In this document: positions 52,031-61,990 of the stretch, piece by piece | Position numbering within the stretch: the first letter of the stretch is position 1 | Layout: each line of letters starts with the position of its first letter | Assembly: GCA_013361095.1 (NCBI GenBank) | Contig: JAATWA010000001.1 | Span: 3,007,001-3,071,000 of the forward strand | From: Pseudanabaena biceps | GTDB lineage: Bacteria > Cyanobacteriota > Cyanobacteriia > Pseudanabaenales > Pseudanabaenaceae | DNA: 64,000 nucleotides | Direction: 5' to 3' | Notes under the pieces: generated by a model | Seen by the model: only the letters and a program-made list of their open reading frames with translations | The model's database searches: none | What the model was told of the DNA's origin: nothing | Made by a program: the position numbers and the translations under genes

Positions 52031-52954
52031 ATGAATCCAATTAATTTATCTTATGTAATGACAACGTATAACAAGCTTCCTTATCTTAAAGAAGTGATGA
52101 AACGTTTACTAGAAAATGTTAAAGAAGATGAAGAGATTGTTGTCGTTGATGGTGCTAGTAACGATGGCACGGTTGAGTATTTAGTAGAATTATATAAACA
52201 AGGTAAAATCAATCAATTTATTTCTGAGCCTGATAAAGGGGAAGCACACGGCTATAACAAGGGTTTGCTTATGGCAAAAGGAAGTCTAATTAAGATAATC
52301 ACGGATGATGATGCTTTTTATTATCCAGGAATACAAGAATGTAAAAACTTTATGTTGGAACATTCAGAAATAGACGTTTTAAGTGGCAATGTTGCTAATA
52401 TGCAATTAGGAGTCACCGAGCCAGATAAAGTACAAGGATATCAAGAACAATATGAGAACTGGAAAAGTTATGGATATATTTTTGGATTTTCAGGACTGCC
52501 AATGATGCTAAGGCGAAGTAGTATAGCCTTAACTGGTTTAATTAATACTAATATCGTTTGTTCTGATACTGAATTCAGCTTTAAGGCTACCAGTGTAGCG
52601 AATATTGCATGGTATATTGGCATTGTTTCTATTAATATAGTAAACCCTTTGAGTAACACTATAAAATATAGCGAACAATTGAAGAAAGACAAGAAAAAAC
52701 TTATGGATTATTATGATTACATATATATAAAAAAAAATAAAAGTAATACAACTATTTACCATATTAAATATTTGTTTAATATTCTTTATAGGAATCTAAG
52801 CCTTAAAAAAAGCAAGACAAATCTACAAGCGATAGGTAGGTACTCATCGAATACTAAAGTATCAAGTGATATTAATGAAGTTTTTTTGATATGTGATCAA
52901 TGGCTAAAAAATCATAATAGTAGCTTACAAGAAGAGTTTTTATATAGGGCTTAA
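52031..52954 (+). CDS. Glycosyltransferase family 2
   Basis: The 307-residue protein has the GT-A start YVMTTYNKLPYLKEVMKRLL, VVDGASNDGT and the divalent-metal motif ITDDDAFYY. The C-terminal 90 residues are basic and rich in Lys, Asn and Tyr. It should add one sugar to the repeat unit at the membrane. Start ATG at 52031. The DNA is very AT-rich. Confidence 0.88.
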   Translation: MNPINLSYVMTTYNKLPYLKEVMKRLLENVKEDEEIVVVDGASNDGTVEYLVELYKQGKINQFISEPDKGEAHGYNKGLLMAKGSLIKIITDDDAFYYPGIQECKNFMLEHSEIDVLSGNVANMQLGVTEPDKVQGYQEQYENWKSYGYIFGFSGLPMMLRRSSIALTGLINTNIVCSDTEFSFKATSVANIAWYIGIVSINIVNPLSNTIKYSEQLKKDKKKLMDYYDYIYIKKNKSNTTIYHIKYLFNILYRNLSLKKSKTNLQAIGRYSSNTKVSSDINEVFLICDQWLKNHNSSLQEEFLYRA

Positions 52955-53009
52955 CTGATGATTTATGTAAATTAATCCAGATTAAAAGTTACATGAAGGA
53001 TATGTACAT

Positions 53010-53894
53010 ATGATAACTCATCTTTTTTATCATCAGGAATCTGTTGAAGAGCAATGTGCTATTAATAGTTGGATGTCCATTAGAAATAGCATTAAAGCAG
53101 AGGATGAAGTTATTATTCTCGACTTGGGAGGTACATTAACCAAATTACTTCCTCTGACAATTAAACCAAAGTTTTTAAGATATGAAATCATCAGAACTGA
53201 TCTAGCAGAAGAGAGATCTTACACATTCGGGTTAAATTTAATAATTCCTTCCGCTAAAAATGAGTGGATTTGTTTATGGAGGAGTGACTATATTTATAAT
53301 AAAAAATACTTTTCTGCCGTTCAAAAAGGAATGCAAGAAGGAAATGTAATTTTGCCATATGAAGCATTTATTGGAGGAGAATATTGCAAAGCAAAATGGT
53401 GTAAAAACAAACTTAGTTGGTTAATAAATTCGGATGAAAAATCATTAATAAAACATTCTCATGTTTGTCCTATATATGAAATAACTGATTTTGCTCACTT
53501 TGCCATTAAAAAAACTCTTTGGATGAGATTAAGTGGAATGAATGAAAAACTTTGGGGATATGGTTGGCAATTTCCTGAATTTTTTGATCGTCTAAAAAAC
53601 GAAAAGGATTATCACCCATCAATTCAGTTTGATATGGTTGCTTTTCATCAAAATCATATAGGTAGTTTTGGATTAGGAAAACTTGATCAATCTAAAAAGC
53701 AAGAACTTGAGCAAGCTGAGCTTAAATTGATTGAGGTATTAGGAAGTATTGAGGCAGTGGAGAAATTTAAAAATAATATAAATCAAAAACCACTCAGAGC
53801 TAGATATGATGAGAGATATTATAAAGTTACACCAAATATAATAGTAAGATTTAAATCTTTTGTAAAAAAAATTTGTACATATAAAAAATCATGA
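53010..53894 (+). CDS. Glycosyltransferase-like protein (galactosyltransferase-type C-terminus)
   Basis: The 294-residue protein begins like a GT-A enzyme (MITHLFYHQESVEEQCAINS), and carries RSDYIYNKKYF in the metal-site position and MNEKLWGYGWQFPEFFDRL, which resembles the GWGxED-type acceptor segment of GT7/GT2 galactosyltransferases. Its donor is unknown. Its stop overlaps the next gene by 4 bases. Strong AT bias and Lys-rich tail are seen. Confidence 0.7.
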   Translation: MITHLFYHQESVEEQCAINSWMSIRNSIKAEDEVIILDLGGTLTKLLPLTIKPKFLRYEIIRTDLAEERSYTFGLNLIIPSAKNEWICLWRSDYIYNKKYFSAVQKGMQEGNVILPYEAFIGGEYCKAKWCKNKLSWLINSDEKSLIKHSHVCPIYEITDFAHFAIKKTLWMRLSGMNEKLWGYGWQFPEFFDRLKNEKDYHPSIQFDMVAFHQNHIGSFGLGKLDQSKKQELEQAELKLIEVLGSIEAVEKFKNNINQKPLRARYDERYYKVTPNIIVRFKSFVKKICTYKKS

Positions 53895-54673
53895 ATCTGT
53901 CTAAACAAATCCGCTATTTAGCTGTATTCCCATTGAAAATAATTAAGTCGCAATTGATTGGTTTTCACTCATGGTTTAATTTGATTCTAGAGTTTCAGCA
54001 GCTTAAAAAACTTAGCAATCAGAAAACCAATAGATTTTCGATTTCTTTTTGGGATTTATACCCTTGCCTATATGACAAGACTTCTAAATTAGGTTTTGAT
54101 CGGCATTATGTTTATCATACAGCTTGGGCTGCCCGTATAGTTTCTAAAATAAAACCTGAAGTTCATATAGACATCTCCTCACTTATTTACTTTTCTTCTA
54201 TTATTTCTGCTTTTAATCCAGTAAAATTCTATGATTACCGTCCTGTAGATTTACACTTAGATAATTTATCTTGTGAAGCAGCAGATTTACTTAATCTCCC
54301 TTTTGACAATGAAAGTATTCAATCATTGTCATGTATGCACGTTATTGAACATATTGGATTAGGAAGATACGCAGATTCATTAGACCCAGACGGTGACTTA
54401 AAGGCAATGGCAGAACTCAAAAGAGTTTTGTCTTTTGGAGGATCACTATTATTTGTTGTACCTGTTGGAAAACCGAAAATAGCGTTTAATGCTCATCGAA
54501 TTTATTCTTATGATCAAGTTATCGAATATTTTTCTGATCTAAAATTAGAAGAATTCGTCTTAGTTCCCGATAATCCTAAAGAGGGAGGTCTAATATACAA
54601 CGCTTCTAAAAAGATTATTGATTCTCAAAACTATGGCTGTGGTTGTTTCTGGTTTAGGAAAACAAATTCATGA
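53891..54673 (+). CDS. DUF268 methyltransferase-like protein
   Basis: The 260-residue protein matches DUF268, a SAM-methyltransferase-like family found in glycan loci: HIDISSLIYFSS (SAM-site region), CEAADLLNLPFDNESIQSLSCMHVIEHIGLGRYADSLDPDGD, then LKRVLSFGGSLLFVVPVGKP and NAHRIYSYDQV. The catalytic detail is unknown. It may modify a sugar or the chain end. Overlaps by 4 bases on both sides, so strictly co-translated. Confidence 0.82.
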   Translation: MNLSKQIRYLAVFPLKIIKSQLIGFHSWFNLILEFQQLKKLSNQKTNRFSISFWDLYPCLYDKTSKLGFDRHYVYHTAWAARIVSKIKPEVHIDISSLIYFSSIISAFNPVKFYDYRPVDLHLDNLSCEAADLLNLPFDNESIQSLSCMHVIEHIGLGRYADSLDPDGDLKAMAELKRVLSFGGSLLFVVPVGKPKIAFNAHRIYSYDQVIEYFSDLKLEEFVLVPDNPKEGGLIYNASKKIIDSQNYGCGCFWFRKTNS

Positions 54674-55377
54674 ATACTGTAGGAACACAAAATGAATCTA
54701 ATCGTATTAAATGGTTAGAAAAAACCTTAAAAAAAATCCCTAGAGACTCTAAGATTTTGGATGCTGGAGCAGGAGAACAGCAATTTAAAAAATTTTGCTC
54801 TCATCTAAACTATGTATCTCAAGACTTTGCTCAATATGACGGAACTGGTGATAGTAGAGGATTACAAGTAGGAAAATGGGAGCAAACTCTACTAGATATT
54901 GTTAGCGATATTATTTCAATCCCTGAACCTGACGAATCCTTTGATGTAATTCTCTGTACTGAAGTTTTTGAACATTTGCCAGAACCTATCTTAGCTATTA
55001 AAGAATTTTCACGTTTACTTCGCCCAGATGGATGCTTGATTTTAAGCGCACCTTTTTGTAGCCTTACTCACTTCTCACCCTATCATTTTTATACAGGATT
55101 CAATCGCTACTTTTACGAAACTCATCTTCCCGCTCATGGATTCAAAGTAATAGAATTAGAATCAAATGGTAATTTCTTTGAATACTTAGCTCAGGAGATT
55201 AGAAGAATCTCATATATTGCAGAACTTTACACTAAAAATAATCCTACAATCTTAGAAAAACTGGCATTAAAAATTGTTTTAAGAATGCTACAAAAATTTT
55301 CTAAACATGATAAAGGTTCAGAAGAACTACTTCATTTTGGTTGTCATATACTAGCCGTTAAAATAAAGTTGTTATGA
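54670..55377 (+). CDS. SAM-dependent methyltransferase (class I)
   Basis: The 235-residue protein has motif I SKILDAGAGEQQFKKF, then FDVILCTEVFEHLPEP (motif III-like), and RLLRPDGCLILSAPFCSLTHF. It should methylate a sugar residue or a lipid-linked intermediate. Overlaps with both neighbours by 4 bases. Confidence 0.87.
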   Translation: MNTVGTQNESNRIKWLEKTLKKIPRDSKILDAGAGEQQFKKFCSHLNYVSQDFAQYDGTGDSRGLQVGKWEQTLLDIVSDIISIPEPDESFDVILCTEVFEHLPEPILAIKEFSRLLRPDGCLILSAPFCSLTHFSPYHFYTGFNRYFYETHLPAHGFKVIELESNGNFFEYLAQEIRRISYIAELYTKNNPTILEKLALKIVLRMLQKFSKHDKGSEELLHFGCHILAVKIKLL

Positions 55378-56261
55378 TTATTGTTAAATTGCAAGGAGGT
55401 TTAGGTAATCAAATGTTCCAGTATGCGATAGGCAAAAAATTATCTCTTTTAAATAAAACAGAACTAAAATTAGACCTTAGTTTTTTGTTGGATCGCACTC
55501 CTCGCCCAAACTTTACATATCGCGATTACAATCTAAATATTTTCAACCTAAAAATAGAATTTGCTACCCAAGAAGAAATCAAACCTTTTATAAATTATCT
55601 AGACAGTAAAATAAAAAGAAAAATCTATACTTATCTATTTTTAGGCAAGAAAAATAAATATATTAATGAAAAAAAATGCAATTTTAATCCAGATATTTTC
55701 AAACTAACTGGAAACATTTATCTTGATGGCTACTGGCAAACAGAAAAATATTTTAATGATATTAAAAATATTTTATATAATGACTTTATTGTCAAAACGA
55801 ATCAAGATCAAAAAAATCAAGACGTTGCTAAAACAATAAAAAACACTAATTCCGTCTCTATCCACATTAGACGAGGAGACTATATCGACAATAAACAAAT
55901 TTATCATTTTCACGGAATTTGCGATTTAAATTATTATTATAACTGCGTTAATTTACTTTTAAAAAAACTTAAAAATCCAAATTTCTTTATATTTTCTGAC
56001 GATCATCAATGGATGAAAGAAAACTTAAAATTAGATTATCCGATGACGTTTGTTGATCATAACGATGCTTCTAAAAACTACGAAGACTTAAGATTGATGA
56101 GCCAATGCAAACACAACATAATCGCAAATAGTAGCTTTAGCTGGTGGGGAGCATGGTTAAATCAGAACCCCGACAAAATAGTTTATGCCCCTCAAAAATG
56201 GTTTAATGACACTTCTAAAAAGACACAAGACTTAATTCCTGATCAATGGATAAGAGTATAG
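55374..56261 (+). CDS. Alpha-1,2-fucosyltransferase-like protein (GT11)
   Basis: The 295-residue protein has the GT11 opening KLQGGLGNQMFQYAIGKKL (5-23) and the donor-binding SIHIRRGDYI, with a final SSFSWWGAWLNQNPDKIVYAP motif. These features define alpha-1,2-fucosyltransferases (FutC, WbsJ), which transfer L-fucose from GDP-fucose. A GDP-fucose-synthase-like SDR is encoded upstream. Start overlaps the methyltransferase gene by 4 bases. Confidence 0.93.
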   Translation: MIIVKLQGGLGNQMFQYAIGKKLSLLNKTELKLDLSFLLDRTPRPNFTYRDYNLNIFNLKIEFATQEEIKPFINYLDSKIKRKIYTYLFLGKKNKYINEKKCNFNPDIFKLTGNIYLDGYWQTEKYFNDIKNILYNDFIVKTNQDQKNQDVAKTIKNTNSVSIHIRRGDYIDNKQIYHFHGICDLNYYYNCVNLLLKKLKNPNFFIFSDDHQWMKENLKLDYPMTFVDHNDASKNYEDLRLMSQCKHNIIANSSFSWWGAWLNQNPDKIVYAPQKWFNDTSKKTQDLIPDQWIRV

Positions 56262-56273
56262 CTAATTAAAATC

Positions 56274-57305
56274 ATGCCAAAAGTTACAGTGTTAATGCCC
56301 GTCTATAACGGAGACAAATATATTAATGAAGCAATTGATAGCATTCTTAATCAAACCTTTACCGATTTTGAACTTTTGATTATTGATGACGGTTCAACTG
56401 ATAAGAGCTTAGAAATCATTAAATCATATCCAGATCCAAGGATTAGGTTAATTAGAAATCTAGTTAACTTAGGAATATCTAAATCTTTAAATATAGGTCT
56501 TGCAGAGTCTTTAGGTGATTATGTTGCAAGGATGGATAGTGATGATATTTCCTTACCTAATCGTCTACAAAAACAAATCGAATTCTTAAATCAGAATCCA
56601 GACGTAATAGTTCTAGGTTCATATATAGAATTTATTGATACTCATGGAAACAAATTAGAAAACCTAGATTATCTATCAAAATATCCACTCTCGCATAAAG
56701 CAATCATTTATGCCATGTTATATTGCAATCCACTAGCACATCCATCTGTAGCTTTTAAGCGATTAGAAGTATTGAAGTTAGGGGGATATAGAGTTTTAAA
56801 AGAATGGGAATCTGTTAGTACAGAAGATTACGACTTATGGCTAAGATTAGCTTCACAAAATTATAAATTTGCCAACCTTAGCGATCGCCTGATTAAGTAT
56901 AGAATTCATAGTGATAGCCTGACACAAGTTGCAATTACGAAAGGGAAGCTGTCTATAGGCTCTAATAATTGCCTTAAGATTAATGCATTAGATGTCTTTG
57001 GTTGCTCACCCGAAGAAATAAACTTACTAAGAAATAAGGATCATCCTTATCGCGTTCATTTATTTGTCAAAATTGCTAAGCATCTTAGCAAAAACAAATC
57101 AGAAAGCTATAAACAAATATTACAATCAGAGGAGTATATGTACGCTATTAAAAAACTTACATCACGCACAAATGTTGTATCTAGACTTTTAACTACCTTG
57201 TTAACTGAAAAACCTATACGCTTATTTATTTCTGAAATATTTGTTATCTTTAAAGATTTTATAGAGCTTATTTCTAGAATAGCCAACAAGATATTAAAAC
57301 AATGA
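56274..57305 (+). CDS. Glycosyltransferase family 2
   Basis: The 343-residue protein has VTVLMPVYNGDKYINEAIDSIL, IIDDGSTDKSLEII and ARMDSDDISLPNRL, the canonical GT2 site. It ends with a helical, lysine- and isoleucine-rich part. One HIP1 octamer lies near 56880 inside this gene, the first after a gap of more than 7 kb. Its stop overlaps the next gene. Confidence 0.9.
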   Translation: MPKVTVLMPVYNGDKYINEAIDSILNQTFTDFELLIIDDGSTDKSLEIIKSYPDPRIRLIRNLVNLGISKSLNIGLAESLGDYVARMDSDDISLPNRLQKQIEFLNQNPDVIVLGSYIEFIDTHGNKLENLDYLSKYPLSHKAIIYAMLYCNPLAHPSVAFKRLEVLKLGGYRVLKEWESVSTEDYDLWLRLASQNYKFANLSDRLIKYRIHSDSLTQVAITKGKLSIGSNNCLKINALDVFGCSPEEINLLRNKDHPYRVHLFVKIAKHLSKNKSESYKQILQSEEYMYAIKKLTSRTNVVSRLLTTLLTEKPIRLFISEIFVIFKDFIELISRIANKILKQ

Positions 57306-58480
57306 AAGTTCTTATAATTGCCTTTGCTGATAGTATTCACACTGCAAGATGGATAAATCAAATAGATAATCCAAACTACGAAATATATCTATTTCCTAAT
57401 CATAACAATCAGAAAATATTAAGCACCTTCAATACCAACGTTAAAATAGTCAAAGCCAATATTTTTAAATATTTGCAATATTACCTACTCAAAAGTATAA
57501 ATCAAATTATTCACAATAAAAAATATAAGGATGTGAATGAACACCTTTATAATGTATTCCGAGCAAATCTAATTCATCAATTTATTCAGCAAAAGAAGCC
57601 TGATATTATCCACTCTCTAGAGTTTCAAAATTCTTGCTATCTTACCTTGTTTACAAAACAAAAATATTATCAAAATAAATTGTTTCCCAAATGGATTGCA
57701 ACCAACTGGGGTAGTGATATTTACTTGTTTGGCAGACTTAAAAAACATCAAGACATAATTCGCCAAGTGTTAGCAGAATGTGATTATTATTCCTGTGAAT
57801 GTCATCGTGATATTAAATTAGCTCAAAATTTTGGCTTCCAAGGTCAATTTTTACCTGTCTTTCCTAATACAGGAGGCTTTGAATTAGAACTTATTTCTAA
57901 GCTTAGACAACAAGGCTCAACTTCTCAAAGAAAAATTATCATGCTCAAAGGCTATCAAACTTGGGCAGGGAGAGCATTATTTGGCTTACGCGCATTAGAA
58001 CGTTGCGCCGATATATTACAGGGATACCATATCTACGTCTATTCCGCCAGAACTGAAGATATCCAAATAGCAATAGAGCTATTTGCTCACTCAACAAAAA
58101 TTTCCATTACAGCTATTCCCCTTAGTTCATCTCACCAAAAACTCCTTGAATTACACGGCAAAGCCAGAATCTCTATTGGATTGAGTATAAGTGATGGTAT
58201 TAGCACATCCTTACTAGAAGCTATGGTTATGGGATCTTTCCCAATTCAGTCATGGACAGCCTGTGCTAATGAATGGTTAGTCGATGGAGAAACAGGATTA
58301 TTAGTTCCTCCTGAAGATATTGAAGTAATTGAATCTGCTATTCGTAAAGCACTAGAAGATGATCAACTCGTTGATTCAGCCGCCCAAAGAAATTATGAGC
58401 TAGCCAAGATCCGACTAGATAGTAAAGCCCTAAAGCAAAGAACAATTCAGTTTTATCAAACAGTATTTGAAGATCAATAA
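57302..58480 (+). CDS. Glycosyltransferase family 4-like
   Basis: The 392-residue protein is a GT-B enzyme, with an N-terminal half starting KVLIIAFADSIHTARWINQI and a C-terminal donor half with SISDGISTSLLEAMVMGSFPIQ and NEWLVDGETGLLVPPEDIE, where the Glu of EAM is catalytic. Metal-independent, nucleotide-sugar dependent. It overlaps the preceding gene by four bases. Confidence 0.88.
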   Translation: MKVLIIAFADSIHTARWINQIDNPNYEIYLFPNHNNQKILSTFNTNVKIVKANIFKYLQYYLLKSINQIIHNKKYKDVNEHLYNVFRANLIHQFIQQKKPDIIHSLEFQNSCYLTLFTKQKYYQNKLFPKWIATNWGSDIYLFGRLKKHQDIIRQVLAECDYYSCECHRDIKLAQNFGFQGQFLPVFPNTGGFELELISKLRQQGSTSQRKIIMLKGYQTWAGRALFGLRALERCADILQGYHIYVYSARTEDIQIAIELFAHSTKISITAIPLSSSHQKLLELHGKARISIGLSISDGISTSLLEAMVMGSFPIQSWTACANEWLVDGETGLLVPPEDIEVIESAIRKALEDDQLVDSAAQRNYELAKIRLDSKALKQRTIQFYQTVFEDQ

Positions 58481-58486
58481 AAATAT

Positions 58487-59392
58487 ATGACTGAAATCAG
58501 TATCATAACTCCCATATATAATTGCTCTTACAATATCTCTAAACTTGTGCTAGCACTACAACATCAGGGTATTGATTTTACTACAGAAATCTTAATTGTC
58601 GATAATAACTCAACAGATAACTCCTTTGGAATTGCTCAAAGCTTTTCACATATCCCTAATATTAAAATTATTAATCAAGAAAAAATTCAAGGTGCTGCTG
58701 CAACTCGCAATAAAGGCATTGAAATTGCTGCAGGAGATATCATTGCTTTTATCGATGGTGACTGTATGCCTGAGAAGGATTGGCTCAGTCAAGGTATTAA
58801 AGCAATCCAAGAAACTGGTGCTGATAGAATTGGCGGCAAAATTGGAGTTAGACCACTCTTGCCTGACAGTTCAATTTATGCTCTGATCGATGCTTTATTT
58901 TGCTTTGATCAAGAGAGTGCTGTTAAATATGTAAATGCATGTATGACTGGAAATCTATTTGTTAAGCGATCGGTATTTAAGCAAATAGGCTTATTTAACC
59001 AAGACTTTGCTGAAATGGAAGATATGGAATTTGGCATCCGAGCAGCTAAAGAAGGTATCTCTGTCGCCTATGCTGATAAAGCGATCGTCTGGCATCCTCC
59101 CCGTCAAACCTTTCAGGAAATGTGGCATAAGTCAGCAAGAAATGGTAAAGGGACTTTTATCTTATGTCAACACAACCCCAAGTGGGCAGGCAAATATGGA
59201 TGGAAACACCCATTAAGATGTATTAAAATAGCGATCTCACTACGCAAACCAAACTGGAAGTTATTGTCATTCCCATATCAACAAATATCTCTAACTACAA
59301 GAATAAAAATACACCTTATGTCATGGATAGTTATTAACATCAGTGAAGCCTATGGATATTTACGAACATGGATAGAACATTTTTCTAGATAA
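58487..59392 (+). CDS. Glycosyltransferase family 2
   Basis: The 301-residue protein has ISIITPIYNCSYNISKLV, IVDNNSTDNSFGIA, FIDGDCMPEKDWL and the GT2 acceptor-side MEDMEFGIRAAKEG. The C-terminus has an amphipathic helix but no clear TM segment. Starts 6 bases after the preceding stop. Confidence 0.9.
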   Translation: MTEISIITPIYNCSYNISKLVLALQHQGIDFTTEILIVDNNSTDNSFGIAQSFSHIPNIKIINQEKIQGAAATRNKGIEIAAGDIIAFIDGDCMPEKDWLSQGIKAIQETGADRIGGKIGVRPLLPDSSIYALIDALFCFDQESAVKYVNACMTGNLFVKRSVFKQIGLFNQDFAEMEDMEFGIRAAKEGISVAYADKAIVWHPPRQTFQEMWHKSARNGKGTFILCQHNPKWAGKYGWKHPLRCIKIAISLRKPNWKLLSFPYQQISLTTRIKIHLMSWIVINISEAYGYLRTWIEHFSR

Positions 59393-59398
59393 CAACTT

Positions 59399-60334
59399 AT
59401 GCAAATAGATTTAGAAAGAATAGAAATAGTTACAGCCTGTGATGACAACTATGTACAGCACTTAGCGGTAATGCTATGTTCTCTTTTAGAGAATACATTG
59501 TATAGAGAAAAGATTAATATTTGGGTGATTGATGGTGCTATCTCACAAGACAAAAAAATTATGCTTTCTACTTTTATTAGTAATAAGTATCAAATATTCA
59601 TCAATTATCTAAATGTAGACGAAAAACCATATAAAAACTTTAAACTCAGTTATCATTTTACTCATTCTATTTACTATCGCATATCAATACCAGAAATTAT
59701 TCCATTCAATATCAACAAGGTTATTTATTTAGATTCAGATATGGTTTTGAAACAGGATATTTATAATTTATGGTTAATTGATTTAAAAGATTGTTTTATA
59801 GGAGCAATAGAATTATTGGATGTAGATAAAAGACATTTGAAGGGGATCATTAAAAATGACTTAGATTATTTTAATTCTGGAGTGTTAGTTATGAATATTA
59901 ACAAGTGGCGCGAGAACAATGTATCTCAACAAGTTATTGACTTTATCTCTAACTATCAAGAGAAAATTATTTGGTGGGATCAAGATTCACTAAATGCAGT
60001 TTTATATCAGAAGTGGTTGAGTTTACCCCTCAAGTGGAACTTGCAGACTAACTTTTTTGATGTAAATGTAAGTAAATGTGCGAGAGGGCTAGAATTAAGA
60101 GAAGCGATCGCAAAACCCGCTATTATTCACTATACAGGGATGCATAAGCCTTGGGATTATATAGACAATCATCCTTACAAGCAAGAATATTACAAGTATT
60201 TGGCACTAACACCTTGGCATAGTTATAAGTCAAAAAAGAACCCTAAGCTGATTGTAAAGAGGTTGATTAGAACTTATACCCCAAGATTTTTTCTATTGTT
60301 TATTAAACAGTTATTTCAAAAAGTAAAACTATAA
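59399..60334 (+). CDS. Glycosyltransferase family 8
   Basis: The 311-residue protein has the GT8 pattern: IVTACDDNYVQHLAVMLCSLL near the start, the metal site KVIYLDSDMVL (DxD near 112-114), then YFNSGVLVMNI and WWDQDSLNAVL, and the late IIHYTGMHKPWDY. GT8 enzymes are retaining and often use UDP-glucose or UDP-galactose, as LPS-core transferases do. ATG at 59399. Confidence 0.93.
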   Translation: MQIDLERIEIVTACDDNYVQHLAVMLCSLLENTLYREKINIWVIDGAISQDKKIMLSTFISNKYQIFINYLNVDEKPYKNFKLSYHFTHSIYYRISIPEIIPFNINKVIYLDSDMVLKQDIYNLWLIDLKDCFIGAIELLDVDKRHLKGIIKNDLDYFNSGVLVMNINKWRENNVSQQVIDFISNYQEKIIWWDQDSLNAVLYQKWLSLPLKWNLQTNFFDVNVSKCARGLELREAIAKPAIIHYTGMHKPWDYIDNHPYKQEYYKYLALTPWHSYKSKKNPKLIVKRLIRTYTPRFFLLFIKQLFQKVKL

Positions 60335-60348
60335 AATTAATAGATTTT

Positions 60349-61062
60349 ATGAGTCATCAATTATTAGAATTATTGGGTGGTGCAATCCCTAATGATCACA
60401 GCAAACAGGTAACCTCAAACTATTATATTGATCAATTATTTTTACGGGAAATTGATCAGGAAATCAAAGTCTTAGATGTAGGATGTGGCAATGGAAGATC
60501 CTTAGATGTTTTTATGGCAATAAACAAAAGTACTAACTGGTTCGGATTAGATATTGCTGATTCGCCCGAAGTACGCTTGCGAAATATAAATGATGATTCT
60601 AGATTTTATACATTTGATGGGATTAAAATACCCTTTGACGATAATACATTTGATGTTATTTATTCTAATCAAGTGTTTGAACATGTTAGATATCCACAGG
60701 AGTTATTAGTAGAAGTATCGAGAGTATTAAAAGAAGATGGATATTTTATTGGTTCTACATCTTATCTAGAGCCTTTTCACTCTTTTAGCTTTTGGAACTA
60801 TACACCTTATGGATTTATGATCCTATTGAATAATGCACAACTAAGATTAGAAGAGATCCGTCCTAGCATAGATTCTTTGGCACTAATAACGGCATCTATG
60901 TTTGGAATACCAAAATTCACTGAACGATGGTGGTCACACGATTCACCACTTAATAAAATCATAGAAGTATTTGGAACTATAAAAAAACTAGATAAGCGCA
61001 AAATAAACTCTATCAAATTAATGTTTTGTGGACAGTTTTGCTTTCTTGCAAAAAAAAATTGA
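60349..61062 (+). CDS. SAM-dependent methyltransferase
   Basis: The 237-residue protein has motif I VLDVGCGNGRSLDVF, GLDIADSPEVRLR, then FDVIYSNQVFEHVRYPQELLVEVSRVLKEDGYFIG. It is the third of four methyltransferases in the locus. Its end overlaps a non-coding extension of the next frame (61028), so only the later ATG is used. Confidence 0.9.
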   Translation: MSHQLLELLGGAIPNDHSKQVTSNYYIDQLFLREIDQEIKVLDVGCGNGRSLDVFMAINKSTNWFGLDIADSPEVRLRNINDDSRFYTFDGIKIPFDDNTFDVIYSNQVFEHVRYPQELLVEVSRVLKEDGYFIGSTSYLEPFHSFSFWNYTPYGFMILLNNAQLRLEEIRPSIDSLALITASMFGIPKFTERWWSHDSPLNKIIEVFGTIKKLDKRKINSIKLMFCGQFCFLAKKN

Positions 61063-61090
61063 GTCGTTATATAAAACTCATTTCAAAGAT

Positions 61091-61990
61091 ATGTGTAAAT
61101 CTCCTGTAGCTCTAATTGCTTTTAATCGTCCTGAACAAACAAAAAGAGTTATCGAAAAAATTTTAAACTATCAGCCAGCACAAGTTTTATTAATACTTGA
61201 TGCTCCTCGTCAAAATAAAAGTGACGATCCCCAAAAATTTCATCAAGTAAAGCAGTTATTAGACCAAACAGATTGGAATTGCCAAGTTTTTAAAAACTAC
61301 GCAGAAACGAACTTAGGCTGTAAACAGAGAATATCTACAGGGATAGACTGGGTATTTAGTCAAGTTGAATCAGCGATTATTCTCGAAGATGATTGCTTAC
61401 CCGATCGCTCTTTCTTTCCATTTTGTGAAGAATTACTAAATAGATATCGAGACGATCACCGTATTTTTTCAATATCTGGTGATAACTTTCAGCTTGGTAG
61501 AACCCGCACAAATTATAGTTATTACTATTCTCTATACAACCATTGTTGGGGCTGGGCTACTTGGCGGCGTGCTTGGCAGTATTATGATGTGGATATGAAA
61601 TTATGGGAAACTGTTCGTGATGGAGATTGGCTCAATGATATTTTGCAAAACACGGCGGCGGCAAAATACTGGAAGCGCAAATTTCAACAGACTTACATAG
61701 AAAAATTTGATACATGGGACTATCAATGGACGCTAAGTTGTTGGTTACAAAGTGGTTTAACAATTCTGCCAAATCAAAATTTAGTTTCTAATATTGGTTT
61801 TGATAGCCAATCAAGCACACATACAAAAAGCAAAAATAGCCCCTTTGCAAATATGCCTACTGAAGCGATGAATTTTCCTCTAAAACATCCTCCTTTTGTT
61901 ATTCGCGATACTCAAGCTGACAACTTTACTTATGAGAATATGTTTAGCCTATACTCAAGCATTAAACGCAAGTTGAGAGAGTTATTTTAA
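61091..61990 (+). CDS. Glycosyltransferase-like protein (HlpA-like family)
   Basis: The protein (299 residues from the ATG at 61091) starts VALIAFNRPEQTKRVIEKIL and has ILEDDCLPDRSFFPFCEELL as its metal site; a long acceptor region with YNHCWGWATWRRAW follows. These proteins belong to a GT2-related family first labelled hemolysin-like (HlpA) and found in glycan clusters. The frame runs back to 61028, inside the previous gene, but the ATG at 61091 fits the family start. It shares one base of the stop and start with the next gene. Confidence 0.82.
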   Translation: MCKSPVALIAFNRPEQTKRVIEKILNYQPAQVLLILDAPRQNKSDDPQKFHQVKQLLDQTDWNCQVFKNYAETNLGCKQRISTGIDWVFSQVESAIILEDDCLPDRSFFPFCEELLNRYRDDHRIFSISGDNFQLGRTRTNYSYYYSLYNHCWGWATWRRAWQYYDVDMKLWETVRDGDWLNDILQNTAAAKYWKRKFQQTYIEKFDTWDYQWTLSCWLQSGLTILPNQNLVSNIGFDSQSSTHTKSKNSPFANMPTEAMNFPLKHPPFVIRDTQADNFTYENMFSLYSSIKRKLRELF

